From Rosa chinensis (lineage: Eukaryota > Streptophyta > Magnoliopsida > Rosales > Rosaceae), in the NCBI RefSeq assembly GCF_002994745.2, contig NC_037091.1, forward strand, positions 12,586,501 to 12,650,500: 64,000 nt of DNA. The letters run 5' to 3'. The stretch's first letter is position 1, and the number at the start of each line of letters is the position of its first letter. Under the pieces are notes generated by a model, which did not search any database, was not told the origin of the DNA, and saw only the letters and a program-made list of their open reading frames with translations. Of this stretch, positions 42,208-52,791 are shown piece by piece. Position numbers and translations under genes: made by a program.

Positions 42208-42696
42208 CTACAAATGTGGATCGCAGATAAATGAATGTACTTTCAAAACAAGCCTAATTCAATGTAAACTCACCACTCAAAACAATATCTCTGAGAACAG
42301 TGTTTCACACACATCAAAAGGGTGGTTCAAAATATTGAAACAAAAACTAAAAATGAATGAAGCTAAGTATATACGATTCAATCACCGAAACCTCATCCAC
42401 ATCTTAAACTGAAACACACTATACATACAGAAATAAAAAAAGATACCAAATTAAAATTGGTACTTCTAATCCACTTCACTAAAGAACTCTAGAAACCAAC
42501 TTTCTACTAAAAAATTTCAAATACACGAATCAAAAACAAGCTCTAATCAACCAAAATGAAAGCTTTCCCAGTGTTAGGCTAACAGAACTGTAGTGAACTT
42601 CTATATATACATCAAATTCTAACTAATCCGAACACAACTGTACATTCAAAACCCAGATCTAAATCAAAATAAGCTTCAGAAAATATAGGCACTCAC

Positions 42697-43350
42697 TGGA
42701 GTTGGAGTAACAGCCTTGCAAATGGGCATCGTGGCCTCCATTTCTCCAAAGCAAAGAGACCTAAGTAAACCCAGTCAATTCAAATCAAACAAAGAACAAT
42801 ATTAGTGCACTAACCATCACAAACAAGTGAATTCTTAGATCTTGAACAAAATCTTTCAGAGACTCTAAAAAGAAATAAAAATCAAAAGAGACAGAAAAAG
42901 AGCAGGAAGAACCGAGAATCTGCAAACCCAGAAACAAAGAACAAAGTGTGTATGAGTGAGTACCTGATGCTGGTTGCGCCGTCGTAATTGCGGTTGTGTT
43001 CGGTTCCTCCGTCACTGGCATTTGGTGCTCGAAATCGCACCAATCGAGGAGGATAAACTCCTTGGAGGCAGGTTGGACCAGTTGGGGTTCGGATCTCGGA
43101 GCAATGATGTGGTGGCGTTGGAAGAGAAGCACCGGAAGAGGAGATGGCGCCGATGAGGGGACGGAGGCAGTCGTTCAATGAGGGAGAGACAGTAGCCGTG
43201 GAAAGAGAGCAGGAGATGGAGGAGAGCGCTAGGGTTTCAGAGAAGAGCGAGAGAGAAAGAGCCGAACGCAGAGAACGAGCTCAGGTTGGAGAAGGAGCTG
43301 AGGTCGGGGACGCGAAGGAGGCAGTCAGAGACTCAGAGTGAGAGTCTATC
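42697..43350 (-). other. Leader region of the captured transcription unit in CACTA
   Basis: On the minus strand, a CT-rich stretch with GAAACCCTAGCGCTCTCCTC (typical of plant 5'UTRs) leads into a possible first exon. That exon ends GCAACCAGCATCAG before GTACTC (42966). A second small exon, 42697-42743 (after TTGGAG, before GTGAGT), encodes MEATMPICKAVTPTP. I do not recognise the source gene. These look like the promoter-proximal part of a housekeeping gene that could drive the chimera. Confidence 0.5.
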
Positions 43351-43639
43351 GATTAAGGTTCGAAAGTTTTTAGGTAAAGTGGCTAAGTGTTGGGGGGAAT
43401 TAAAATTTTAGACCCCGCGTTTCTCAAACTTTTAAACTTAGTCCCTCCGCGTTTTTTAAAATTTTTCGAACGAAACTTTTCACATCGTTTCATTTCGTGA
43501 CTGATGTCCATAATAACAATAGAAATCGGTTTTTTTTCACAAACTGATGTTAGCACGTTTTTTAACATCAGGTGCAATCTTGACCGATTTAATAGTGGTG
43601 ATGTCTAATGACATTATTCTAGTAGTGGCGTGAAAATGA

Positions 43640-43870
43640 GGCTCCTCATAAACCATCAACACAATTGATTATAAGTTGGAAATCATTCTCAACAACAATA
43701 TGCATCAAACCCTTTTCTGCAGATTTATGGAGGCTCTCTGGGAAGGGGAATTCCCTAATCTAAGGGAGCAGTAATGATCCCTATTCTTTTAGAACCTGCA
43801 TAATTGGACCAATTTCATCCCGAATAACATAGGCATACATGAGTTTCTCCATTAACCACATTTATAGGAG
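43640..43870 (-). pseudogene. LINE RNase H remnant
   Basis: Pieces such as VVENDFQLIINCVDG on the minus strand match the (V/L)E-x-D-(S/F)-x-x-(L/I)-I core of plant LINE RNase H. The frame is broken by several stops. It adjoins the LTR end and is probably part of the same decayed LINE as 44213-44640. Confidence 0.45.
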
Positions 43871-44212
43871 GAGGTTGCCATTTGATTGATAGTAGAGGAT
43901 GAACTTTTAAGTAGGGCAGGGACTATCATACAGTACATCTACATAACAATTATCTGCATATTCTTCTTCAACTTGAGACATGGGGAAAAAGAACTATCGT
44001 TTAGGATTCTGAACTTGGCTAATTTGAGACTTCTTGTGGAAAACACAAAATTGATTTTTTTTTGGAGAGATAGTAGGGGAGAAACCCTAACCATTCATGT
44101 TATTAGTAAGTGAAAAATCACTATACCTTGGAGGGGACATAACGCTTGAACTTTGGGTTACAATAGAAGCATAATATAAATCCTCATAGGATAATAATAG
44201 TAGGACTCTCAT

Positions 44213-44640
44213 CTAACCAGAACTCATCAACATTAGAAAAACTAGAAGCTGGGCTAACCTGTTGGCCATGCCATTTGGTTCACGAAATATGCGTTGCACT
44301 TCTATAGAATTGAAGGCATCCTTGTAAGACTTACAGTCTTCAACAATGCGCCCAATATAAGAACAGTCTTGAACGGTACATGCAACGGCCGCCCCAAGAG
44401 CAGTGCAATCACACTCTATTTCAATATCACTCCAGCCTTGATGGATAGCTGTAAGAAGCCCAGCCCTCAGCCCGTGTGCTTTCATGTGTATTGGAGAAGC
44501 AGCATGAGTCAGACCAAAGTAGCCAATACCACTCCCTGAGCATCTCTGTTCACCACCCCATTGCCTCCCTTTCCCTTATCTAGCTGAAAAGCTCCATCTA
44601 TGTTTATCTTCAGTTGTCCAGAGAAAGGAAACTGCCATCT
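44213..44640 (-). pseudogene. LINE RNase H fragment
   Basis: The minus strand encodes QLKINIDGAFQLDKG (first catalytic Asp in the IDGA motif), then after a stop IHQGWSDIEIECDCTALGAA and FREPNGMANRLAQ. These are the RNase H signatures of plant LINEs. The last Asp motif (normally N-x-x-AD-x-LA) is changed to MANRLA. No poly(A) tail or TSD seen. The surroundings (44640-45200) hold no other gene. Confidence 0.65.
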
Positions 44641-45225
44641 AAGTTCTTTTGTTTGTCAGGGTATTACTAAATTCATCTTCAATCTCCGTGCTGGTCTTCA
44701 TTATATTAATTGGTCGGAATAATTTAAAGACTTGTTTTCAAACAATTCGTTCTAATGTTGTAATGTTGTCACATTTCTCGTGATTAATACTCTAAATGGA
44801 CGTGCGATGTTCAAAAAAAAAAATTATGAAAACCCACCTTTTGTTTTGTTTTTGACAAAATTACAAAAATAAAACAGCATCAAATTAAGAACATTTTTGC
44901 ACATGGTAGAGGAAGAAGGTGAGTGGGCCAGCAGAATTGACCGACTGATTCGAATTTCGAAGAGACCATAACGGCTAACTGAAACGAAACTGAAACATCA
45001 AAAGAAGGGATCAAGATTCAATTTTTCAAACCATTGTGATTCGCCTCTCTCTTGCCTTCTCCTTTCAAACCATCGAATTCTTTGTTGCCTCTCTCGCTAG
45101 AATTCGAATTCTCTCTTGCCTTCTTCTTCTTCCTTCAGACCATCGAATTCTCTCTCGTCTCTCTCGCTAGAATTCGAAGTCTCAGTCTCAGTCTGTAAAT
45201 CTCAAACCCACAACCACCTACCGCC

Positions 45226-47780
45226 ATGAAAACCCCAAGAACCCAATTTGAAAATCTCAGGCTAACCACCACCGCCGCCGCCACGGAAGACGTAAAACCC
45301 CATCTTGGAAATGTCATCCAAATCCCCATCACCACCACCACCAGGGAAGCCCCAAAACCCCATTCTGATTCCATGGAAGAACGAATCTTCGTTCTCGATC
45401 AGGACCCAAATGTCAATCCGGCAATCATGTATCTTCATGAGGAGGGTGGCCGCCGCCTGCTCTTCACCGCGTCTCCGGGAGACGACGTGTGCCTCATTGG
45501 ACTCTCGGCCGGAAGAGCATGTTTCCATAACAACAAAAAGCACGAGTTCGTCGTCTGGAACATCACCAATCAGACGGTTGATGCAAAGATCAAGAGTTTC
45601 CGGATCTTCACAAACGAGAAGAGGTGGGTTTTGGGTTTTGTTACGCTTCTGATTGCTTCTACATTGTAGTGCTTCGAATCTATGATGCACTGACACGGGT
45701 ACGGGGTGCGATATGATACGATACGTGGATACGTTTTTTTTCAAAAAAACAGGATACGATACGTTTTGGACACATTTAGAAAATAATATGTAAAAAATAT
45801 ATATAAAGTGTTAATAAATATATTTGATGAATATTGCATATAAAATGATGGAATTGCAATGAAACAAGCAATTGAAAGACATAATATTCAAACAATCAAA
45901 CAAAACGTAAGTCAAAGGATCAAATTACTTAACAAATAGTTCAAGCAACATAAATTAAAACTAAGTTCAAGCACAAACAAGCTTCCAAAACTTGCACAAC
46001 TTCAATCAACTTCATCCTCATCATCAAAGATTACACCCTCCAATTCCGGTTCATCAAGAGAGAGGTTGGCAACCTCAAGAATGCCTCCATAAACTACAAT
46101 TGCATCACTCATCTTCCTAAACAGGTAAGAATAACAATAAAAACGATAAATAGATGGTTGCTGCAATGCTGCCAAGACTTAACTTAATTTATCATTCAAG
46201 TAATTGAATTATAAATAGATGGTTGCTGCCAACTTGCCAAGACTTAATTCACCATTCGTGTAATCTTGTATTCCATTAATAACAAACCATACTCCAAGAT
46301 GTGATATAAGGATAATTCATACTCCAAGATATGATATAAGGATATTTCATACTCCAAAACGTAATTGATTCCAAACCTACTGGCCTACTCACTATAATTG
46401 ATATAAGATGTTGGACAAATCTGAACATACCTTTAATAATAGCCCACAGAAGCGATAGAACAACCTTCGACTCTTCAAGCTTCAACCCTTCAACCCACAC
46501 TCCCACAGATCAGCTTCAACCTTCAAGGCTTTCAATTCAGAACATACCCATCCTCATCGTTTGTTCTATGACAAAGCCGCGAGGCGCGAAGAAGCAACGA
46601 ACAGAGATGCTAAGATAGTCTTCAGAGAACTCGACCTTCAAGGCTTCAACCTTCAAGCCTTCAACCCACAGATATTAAAGCTTCAAGGTTTCGAACTGAA
46701 CATACCCACTAGCTTCAAGCTTACTCAGTGATTACCCACTGATCTGAACATACCCAGTGATTACCCACTGATCTGAACATACCCAGTGATTACCCACAGA
46801 GAGGGACGAAGCAACGAACAGAGAGGGATGAAGCAACGAACAGAGAGGGACGCGGGACGCCGTGAAGAAGCGAAGAGAGAACTGAATCTAATCGAAGCTC
46901 AGTGCGGCTTCGTGTGGATCAGGTTTAAATTGATAGGAAATTATCCAAAATACCCCAAAACGTATCCAAAAGTATGTCAAACTGTATCCAAGACGTATCA
47001 ACAAAGTCAACTGATGCTACATAGTCAATAATACGTTTTGAAGGTCTTAGATATGTACTCAGTGCGTATCGTACCCGTATCCGTATTCGTATAGGATACG
47101 ATACACCATAGTCAGATTTTTAAAGTATCCATGCTTCATAGCTTCGAATCCCTCTCTTACGGAATCGTAAGATGGATTCCTCTGTCTCTATGAAAAGGCG
47201 CGTGCACTACTATCGGAGCGATGAGAATGTTTGGTTTGATTGCACAATCGACTGCGACGCTCCGTTTCACCCTGCCCCGAACCGGCGCTGGCTGCCGACG
47301 GCTTCAAGTTCTGGAAAGCCTCCGTCTTTTCAAGAAACATCATATTGAAATTCGATTTCGAAAATACCAAATTTGGAGAATTGAACCTGCCGCAGCCGCC
47401 GAAGAACGAAAAGCTGGATTTCAACACTCTGCGGTTGGGTTTCGGATACAGAGGTGAGGTGGTTGTGTCCTCCTATTTGGCTCCCACTGCTGTTCAACCG
47501 GCCGGTAAACTCAGGGTATGGCGATTGAATACAAGATCATGGGAGTGGACTAAAGTCCAAGATTTGAGATTGAAGGTCAGGCGTGGCACGAAGGACTTTC
47601 TTCCTCTGGTCTTCTTCAAGGGTACCAAGGAGGACTACCGATTTTTCCTGAGAGATGGGATGGACATTTTCGAATTCAAATCCAAAGGAGAAGGAACCTG
47701 GGACTTCAGACGAGTCCATTCAACATTGCACTGCAGAGCTCTTGGTTTTGGACCAAGTCCTTGTGAGGAGGTGTGTCAGA
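45226..47780 (+). pseudogene. F-box-associated-like gene interrupted by a MULE
   Basis: The first part (45226-45670) encodes MKTPRTQFENLRL and onward, including FVVWNITNQTVDAKIKSF. After the MULE (45681-47140) the same frame resumes through IPLLRN, MKRRVHYYRSDENVWFD and APFHPAPNRRWLP. It then shifts near 47295 to DGFKFWKASVFSRNIILKFD, LRVWRLNTRSWEWTKVQ and DFLPLVFFKG. The pattern suggests a beta-propeller-like F-box-associated domain, but no F-box is visible and I do not firmly recognise the family. Removing the MULE and one TSD copy restores the reading frame across the site, so the insertion hit an exon. The frame change near 47295 is independent damage. The leader at 45060-45180 has a 50-bp tandem duplication. 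Confidence 0.55.
45681..47140. mobile_element. Non-autonomous MULE of the GATACG-rich family (copy 2)
   Basis: The left end TATGATGCACTGACACGGGT pairs with the reverse complement of the right end (TATGAAGCATGGATACTT). It is flanked by the perfect 10-bp TSD GCTTCGAATC (45671-45680 and 47141-47150). GATACG/CGTATC motifs crowd both ends. The middle contains three kinds of short tandem repeat: about 30 bp at 46300-46365, CAGTGATTACCCACTGATCT at 46725-46800, and GAGAGGGACGAAGCAACGAA at 46798-46850. No transposase. Confidence 0.9.
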
Positions 47781-47859
47781 CCCAAACCCCACATGAGGAA
47801 GAGGTGGAAAAGAAAGGTAGACACCTTCCTTTAACTACTGCATGTCTTGGTTAGCTCTG

Positions 47860-48505
47860 TATTCAGCAACTGTCTTGGTTTGGAATTTCATGTTACTTGA
47901 ACAACTGCTTATGGAGAGAATGCTTGTCTATGTTAAAAAAAACAGAAGCCAGACAATAAAAATGTTATAGGTTTATCACACTCTTGCTGTACTATTAATA
48001 ATTCAGTGAATGGCTGAGATTCTAGCAATATCTTTGTTCGTGATTATGGATAGCATTCTGCAGTTAATTCTAGCATTTGTTATATTGTATACCGTTGAAT
48101 TGGATCCTTTTGTACATCAGTTTCTAGGTGCTTATGAATTGAGGTAGATGCCTTCAGAGTCTTGGTTATTGTTTTCTTTCTTAGGAGCTATGTAGTTCAA
48201 ACCTTAAAATGAATAGTATGTTCTGCATTAGTAAAACTGTAGGGCCTCGAGTTTGGTGGTTTCTGGACAACAGAGTTGTCCTTAGGAATCTGGATGCTAG
48301 TGTCACACTTGAATTGCTGTAGTTGAGGAAACTGAGATCCACAGGTAGTCCCCCTGTGGCTGTGGAGCACATTGTTTTATTTATTTATAATTTTTAAGTC
48401 CGAAGTTATCCGGTACTTGCATATGCAAAAGCTCACCAAATGACTCTACCAAACGCCAGCGACGGTTTAGAGTAAAAGACTTGTATAAATCTCCGTCCTC
48501 CTCAC
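47860..48505. other. Intergenic, no gene seen
   Basis: AT-rich 3' flank of the F-box-associated-like pseudogene. Short ORFs here lack family features. Confidence 0.45.
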
Positions 48506-48512
48506 TCGAAAG

Positions 48513-49282
48513 TCAAAAATCCATCGTTTTCATCGGATATGCAGCCCCAAAGTCCCAAACTTCCATTTCATTGGAGGACCATACAAATAAGTGGTTATTA
48601 TGGAACATAATATCACGATAGTCTTGATGCGGAGAGCCTAAGTGATTCCATGTATAGTCTCCATGCTTATAATATGCTAATCTTTTTCTTCCTGTGGTGT
48701 ACATTACCACAATATAGTAGTTCTTGTTGTAAGACGGGTCAGTGGAAAGGACAGCTTTAGTAATGGGACACTCAAAAAGGTTGAAGTCCAATAAGATGTC
48801 AGTGGGGGGGAAGAGTTGTAATTGATGGGAGTTCGATTCTAGCTTGAGAAATTGGGTTGAAGAGATGAAAGATTGCTTTCTTGGTCCAAATCACCAGGCA
48901 CCCATGTAATGAACCTACACAGCGAGGGTCATGATCAAAAGATTTGAACATGTTCTTTATGATGTAAACTTTTTTCTCTGCAAGGTTATAGAAGCAGCGA
49001 GTATCGTCGTTGTCGTCTTGCTCACTAGGGACCATGAGCCATGGAGTTTGAAGCAATGTTGATGAGCGATGTGGGTTAGAGATAAGATTTTGAAGTGAGA
49101 TTCCAAGAAGGACAAACAGATCTAAAACGAAGAATGTCGACAAAAGCAGGAAGTTTTCCCAAGATCAACTCTAACTGTTCAGGTTGGAGCTCAGACCAGT
49201 TTGGTATTGTTGGGTTCCCGCTGCCTGTAACATTCCTCCTTTTTGTGCAACAATGGAGTTCTTTATCAGGAATATCAGCCAT
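48513..49282 (-). pseudogene. F-box/DUF295-type gene, frameshifted (unit 1)
   Basis: The minus strand encodes MADIPDKELHCCTKRR and an F-box-like WSELQPEQLELILGKLP...LRFRSVCPSWN. The beta-propeller region has KKVYIIKNMFKSFDHDPRCV, GSLHGCLVIWTKKAIFHLFN and FVWSSNEMEVWDFG. F-box proteins of this type are substrate adaptors of SCF ubiquitin ligases. Two lesions show against the copy at 56.8-58.0 kb: loss of AT in TCTTATCTCTAAC (near 49085), and an extra G in the GGGGGGG run near 48808. Each moves the frame, so no full protein is made. The propeller is also shorter than usual. Confidence 0.85.
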
Positions 49283-49320
49283 TTTCAGGCTTTATGCAAT
49301 TTCCAAGTAAACGCAAGCAT

Positions 49321-49330
49321 GTATTTATAG
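49321..49330 (-). promoter_or_regulatory. Likely TATA box, F-box pseudogene unit 1
   Basis: CTATAAATAC on the minus strand, about 40 bp before the start codon. The same box and surrounding 100 bp recur at 51963-51972 and 58099-58108. Confidence 0.6.
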
Positions 49331-49339
49331 GCTACGTAT

Positions 49340-50640
49340 GCTAGTAAAATCCTATTTGAATTGGTGTTATTCAGCAACTTGCATGGTAAAATGTAAACCT
49401 ATTCAAACTAGGGGTAGTTTTTAATAGGAGTTCAAGTTAACTCTACCTGGTTAACATCAAGTTAATGTGGTAAGTTTAAATCTCCTAATCGATAAGCTTT
49501 AGGCAGAGACTGGATTCTTTTATGGAAAGAGGAGTATGCCTATATATAAGCAGGAGATAGTCCCTGCCTCTACTACGAGATAACATACAGTTCATTTCCA
49601 TTAAGTGAGGTTAAACAGTAGTAGAAGGCGAACGTTTTCGTTGGCCAGTTTGTTGTATCATCTTCTGTTGGAGTAGCTGTCAACATATCTTCCCTTGGCC
49701 AGAGCATAGTAGATGGCATTCAGAGTGCAGATGCAGGAAGTTATTCTAATGCCTTCAGGAGTACGTTAATTATATATGCAGATCTATGTTCATGTAATTG
49801 CAAATCATTGTGTGATTATGGTTTTGTGAATTGATCCTTATGATATGACGATATTGATGCTGCATCATGATTTTATAACAGTAGCTTTTAAGCAGCTTCC
49901 TACAGAATTTGGTGTTCCAGTTCTATTTGAATTTGAAGTATTTATTTTAAGTTTACTCAGGCTCTGTGAAATTCTTACTTGGCTCTTGTTGGCGCTGGTG
50001 TTAGGTATATATGTTGTCTGTTATTCTCTCAAACCACATGGTTTCGACATCATAGTAATTGAAGAGGGCTTACCCACATTTTGAAACAACATGGCTTCGA
50101 TGTCACAGTGGTTGAAGCTGTAGGGAACAGAGTGAAATTTATAGTAGAGCAGGCATATGACTATCTTTTTCCTAGTTGAGGCTCTAGAAAAGACTGCAGA
50201 TAGCACTTTTCACAAATTATCATGATTTCGTCATCAGTTTTTCTGCTTTTATAAAATAAGATATTGAAATGAGCAATAATTCATTAATTTGGCCTTTTTG
50301 GTTTCCTTTTCAGTGCTTTAGAACACCATTACCTTGATTGGCCATGCTAGATGGATGAGTACCAACCTCAATCTCAACCAGTTATTGAACAATTACCCTT
50401 CAACAACAAGAAACGTACTCATCCCTTATTAGGTTTATTTTGGGTATTGGATTAACAAAAATGGATGATGATGACATATATATGCAGCAAGATGAAACGT
50501 AAGGAGATTCGTGGAGAACTGACCACAGTCCAAGTTTATGGAGAAGAGAACAATTAACAAAAAAAAAAAAAAAAAACCAATAATTAAATAGATTTCTCTG
50601 AACCGAATTAACAAAAATAAAATAGCAGTGGCAGCAGTAG
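49340..50640. other. Intergenic block of unit 1 with a duplicated relic
   Basis: From about 49870 to 50190 it resembles 58180-58470 plus 59604-59700 in unit 2. Phrases such as KPHGFDIIVIEE and HGFDVTVVEA could come from the dinucleotide-binding end of a flavin oxidase, but the frame is heavily broken. The rest has no recognisable content. Confidence 0.4.
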
Positions 50641-50657
50641 CTTGGATAATGGAACAA

Positions 50658-51920
50658 TTACACACAAGCCAAAGTCTCCATATATGGATAATTGGAATAT
50701 CCAACTAGTAAATACTGATCAATAGTTAACTCAAAAGATTTGGAGGTCTTACTCTTAAGATTATAAGAGATGACTGTAACAGGAGAAGCAGCAACAGGGA
50801 TGAACTTTCCCCTTCATTTTCGTCTTGAGCAAGGAACAGAACAACAAACTGTTCACTTAGGAAGCAAGGGTAAGCGGTGCATAAGGGATCAAGATCAACA
50901 TGGTACTTGACAAACCAGCCAGAGTAATCTCTCCCCATCTCCAATACTTCAAATTTAGTAGGACAAGGAGAATAAATATCAATAAGATGCAAATGGCCGC
51001 CAGTAGACTCTTTAAAATATCTATACATCCTATGGTTCCATTTCTTCTCGTAACAATGAGGAGGACTATCAACCAATCCGACAAGCTCTTCATCTACTTG
51101 ATAGTATGACATCTCACAAACCAGGCCTACCCAATGAATTGCGCCGTTCCAATATACCCCCTGTTCATAGAGAGTTTGATCTTGCCTTATAAAAGTAGAA
51201 TTGAGAAGCCTCCAACTTCGAGTCTCAGACGAATATATTTGTATTTGGTAGTATGGGCAATATTTATGACCAGTAGTGGTCTCAAGGCATATAACCTTGT
51301 AGTGAGGTGATTTGGAAGGGTCAAAAGCCAGAGCACAACCAATAATATGGGTTTGTATCTGTTGACCATTAGAAGTAGCAGCAGCAGCTGGGGGAATTGT
51401 AAGTGTCAAGAACTGGTTGGTTGTGGGATTGAGAACAAAATATGGGGTTCTACTAGTACTTGTAGCATTGATGGGATGGCACAAGAAGAGGCCATTGCAG
51501 GAGTGGATAATCTCGATGCGATCATTTTGGTTATGAACAAAATTAAGAGGATTGCAGCACGATGATCCGGGGTTATGGTTATGGTCATGGTCATGAGGAA
51601 AAGTGATGGAAAAAAAGTTTTGTGGATCTGTCACCAAAGACTGCGGAGACGGAGGAGTTTTGGTTCCAAATGGTGTGGCGGTGAAAGAATTTGTGGTCAG
51701 ATATAAGAGAGAGCCAATGCTTGGAAACACATTTGAAGCGGACCAGAGTTCAAGCTGGCACCCGCAGTAGGATTTCTGTAAGGAGTTCTCCCATGCTGGC
51801 TATAATTTCTGTTAAACTGATACTGCTGCTGGTAGTACTACTACTTGTACTACCGGGTTTTAGGTAGTTCCCGCTGTCTGTAACCTTCCTCCTTTTTGCG
51901 CAACAATAAGTATTAGCCAT
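50658..51920 (-). pseudogene. F-box gene with F-box-associated domain (unit 1), three lesions
   Basis: The minus strand encodes MANTYCCAKRRKVTDSGNYL, then an F-box (ELLTEILLRVPA, stop, TLVRFKCVSKHWLSLI). The FBA-like region follows: NGLFLCHPINATS, TPYFVLNPTTNQFLTL, YYQIQIYSSETRSWRLLN, YWNGAIHWVGLVCEMSYY and GWFVKYHVDLDPL. The end is ELTIDQYLLVGYSNYPYMET. The lesions are a CGA-to-TGA nonsense change at 51750-51752, one extra base near 51625 (CCACAAAACTT for CCAGAGACTT), and one missing base near 50796. The paralogue at 60.3-61.5 kb shows the original reading at each site. It would be a substrate receptor of an SCF complex if intact. Confidence 0.85.
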
Positions 51921-51962
51921 TTTCAGAACATGCTTATGCAATTTCCAAGTAGATGCAAGCAT

Positions 51963-51972
51963 GTATTTATAG
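51963..51972 (-). promoter_or_regulatory. Likely TATA box, FBA pseudogene unit 1
   Basis: CTATAAATAC on the minus strand about 43 bp before the start codon, in the block shared with the DUF295-type genes. Confidence 0.6.
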
Positions 51973-52109
51973 GCTATGCTAGTAAAATCCTATTTGAATT
52001 GGGAGAGTTATTCAGCAACTTGCATGGTAAAATCTAAACCTATTCAAACTAGGAGTAGTTTTTAAGCAGCTTCCCTACAAAATTGGTCTTCCAAGTTCAA
52101 ATTTAATTT

Positions 52110-52374
52110 GGAGTATTTTAATTTTCCTCAGGCACTGTGAAATTCTTAACTAACACATACCCTGAAATCCCAGGGGTTAACTTTAACCCCTTCCTCTATA
52201 TAACCAAGAAAACCCAGAAAGAAGAGCTCAATGCTGACCACCACCTGCGGCTCTGAACCACCGCAACCCATTACCATGAAAACGTCGCCACCGCCCTCCT
52301 CACTCCCATCTCCAGACCCTTCTTCTCTCCCTCTCTCTCTTTCCCCCTGCATTTTCTGAATAACCAGTCAAAGA
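52110..52374. other. Short segment between unit 1 and the copia element
   Basis: It contains a plus-strand CTCTATATAAC TATA-like box and a CT-rich, leader-like stretch. It has no equivalent beside the 3' LTR, and its origin is unknown. Confidence 0.4.
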
Positions 52375-52551
52375 TGTAGAATCGCTGTAAATCTGTATGT
52401 AATTAGGATCTTATTTAATTAGGATATCCTACAATTATGGAAAGATTGTTTCCTATTAGAATTAGACTACTCCTTTGTACTTGTATATATACACCCATTG
52501 TGGGATGAATAGAATTATTGAATTAACCCTGAATTGAAGTATTCTTTTCTA
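52375..52551 (+). repeat. 5' LTR of the young copia element
   Basis: Starts TGTAGAATCGC and ends TTTTCTA. A TTGTACTTGTATATATACAC stretch holds the likely TATA box. Confidence 0.92.
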
Positions 52552-52699
52552 CTTGGTATCAAAGCAGGTTCAATCCTTTGAACTTGCGCTGCATCCTTTG
52601 AATCCTGAATCCTGAAGAACACCACAAACCGCTGCGTACCACCACCGTTGAAATCAAACCATCCTGAATTTCAAACCACCATCACCCTACCTGTTTTCG

Positions 52700-52730
<31 letters not shown>

Positions 52731-52791
52731 TTCTTATCCAAAACATTCATATCCATCTTGAAACCCTTGAAAATCCAAACCTGCGAAAATC

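Larger units (their letters stand above)
36761..43627 (-). mobile_element. CACTA (En/Spm-type) transposon carrying at least four host gene fragments
   Basis: The left end CACTACTAGAATTATGGC and the right end ATTCTAGTAGTG are inverted repeats beginning with the superfamily's CACTA signature. The element is flanked by the 3-bp TSD GCG (36758-36760 and 43628-43630). Subterminal copies of ACATCGGTT/AACCGATGT crowd both ends, as in CACTA elements, where they bind transposase. No transposase is encoded. Instead, exons of RPL7, GOT1, glycolate oxidase and mARC lie in order on the minus strand behind a leader near the right end. All intron borders examined but one keep GT-AG. The element is inserted into the end of a gypsy-type LTR. 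Confidence 0.92.

Noticed and set aside
43144..43341. Glu/Arg-rich plus-strand ORF
   Set aside because: Antisense of a CT-rich 5'UTR-like leader.
45262..45744. 160-codon minus-strand ORF
   Set aside because: Antisense of the F-box-associated-like coding sequence.
49845..50180. Flavin oxidase gene fragment
   Set aside because: HGFDVTVVEA-like phrases are suggestive and recur in unit 2, but frames are too broken and the match too short to call a family.
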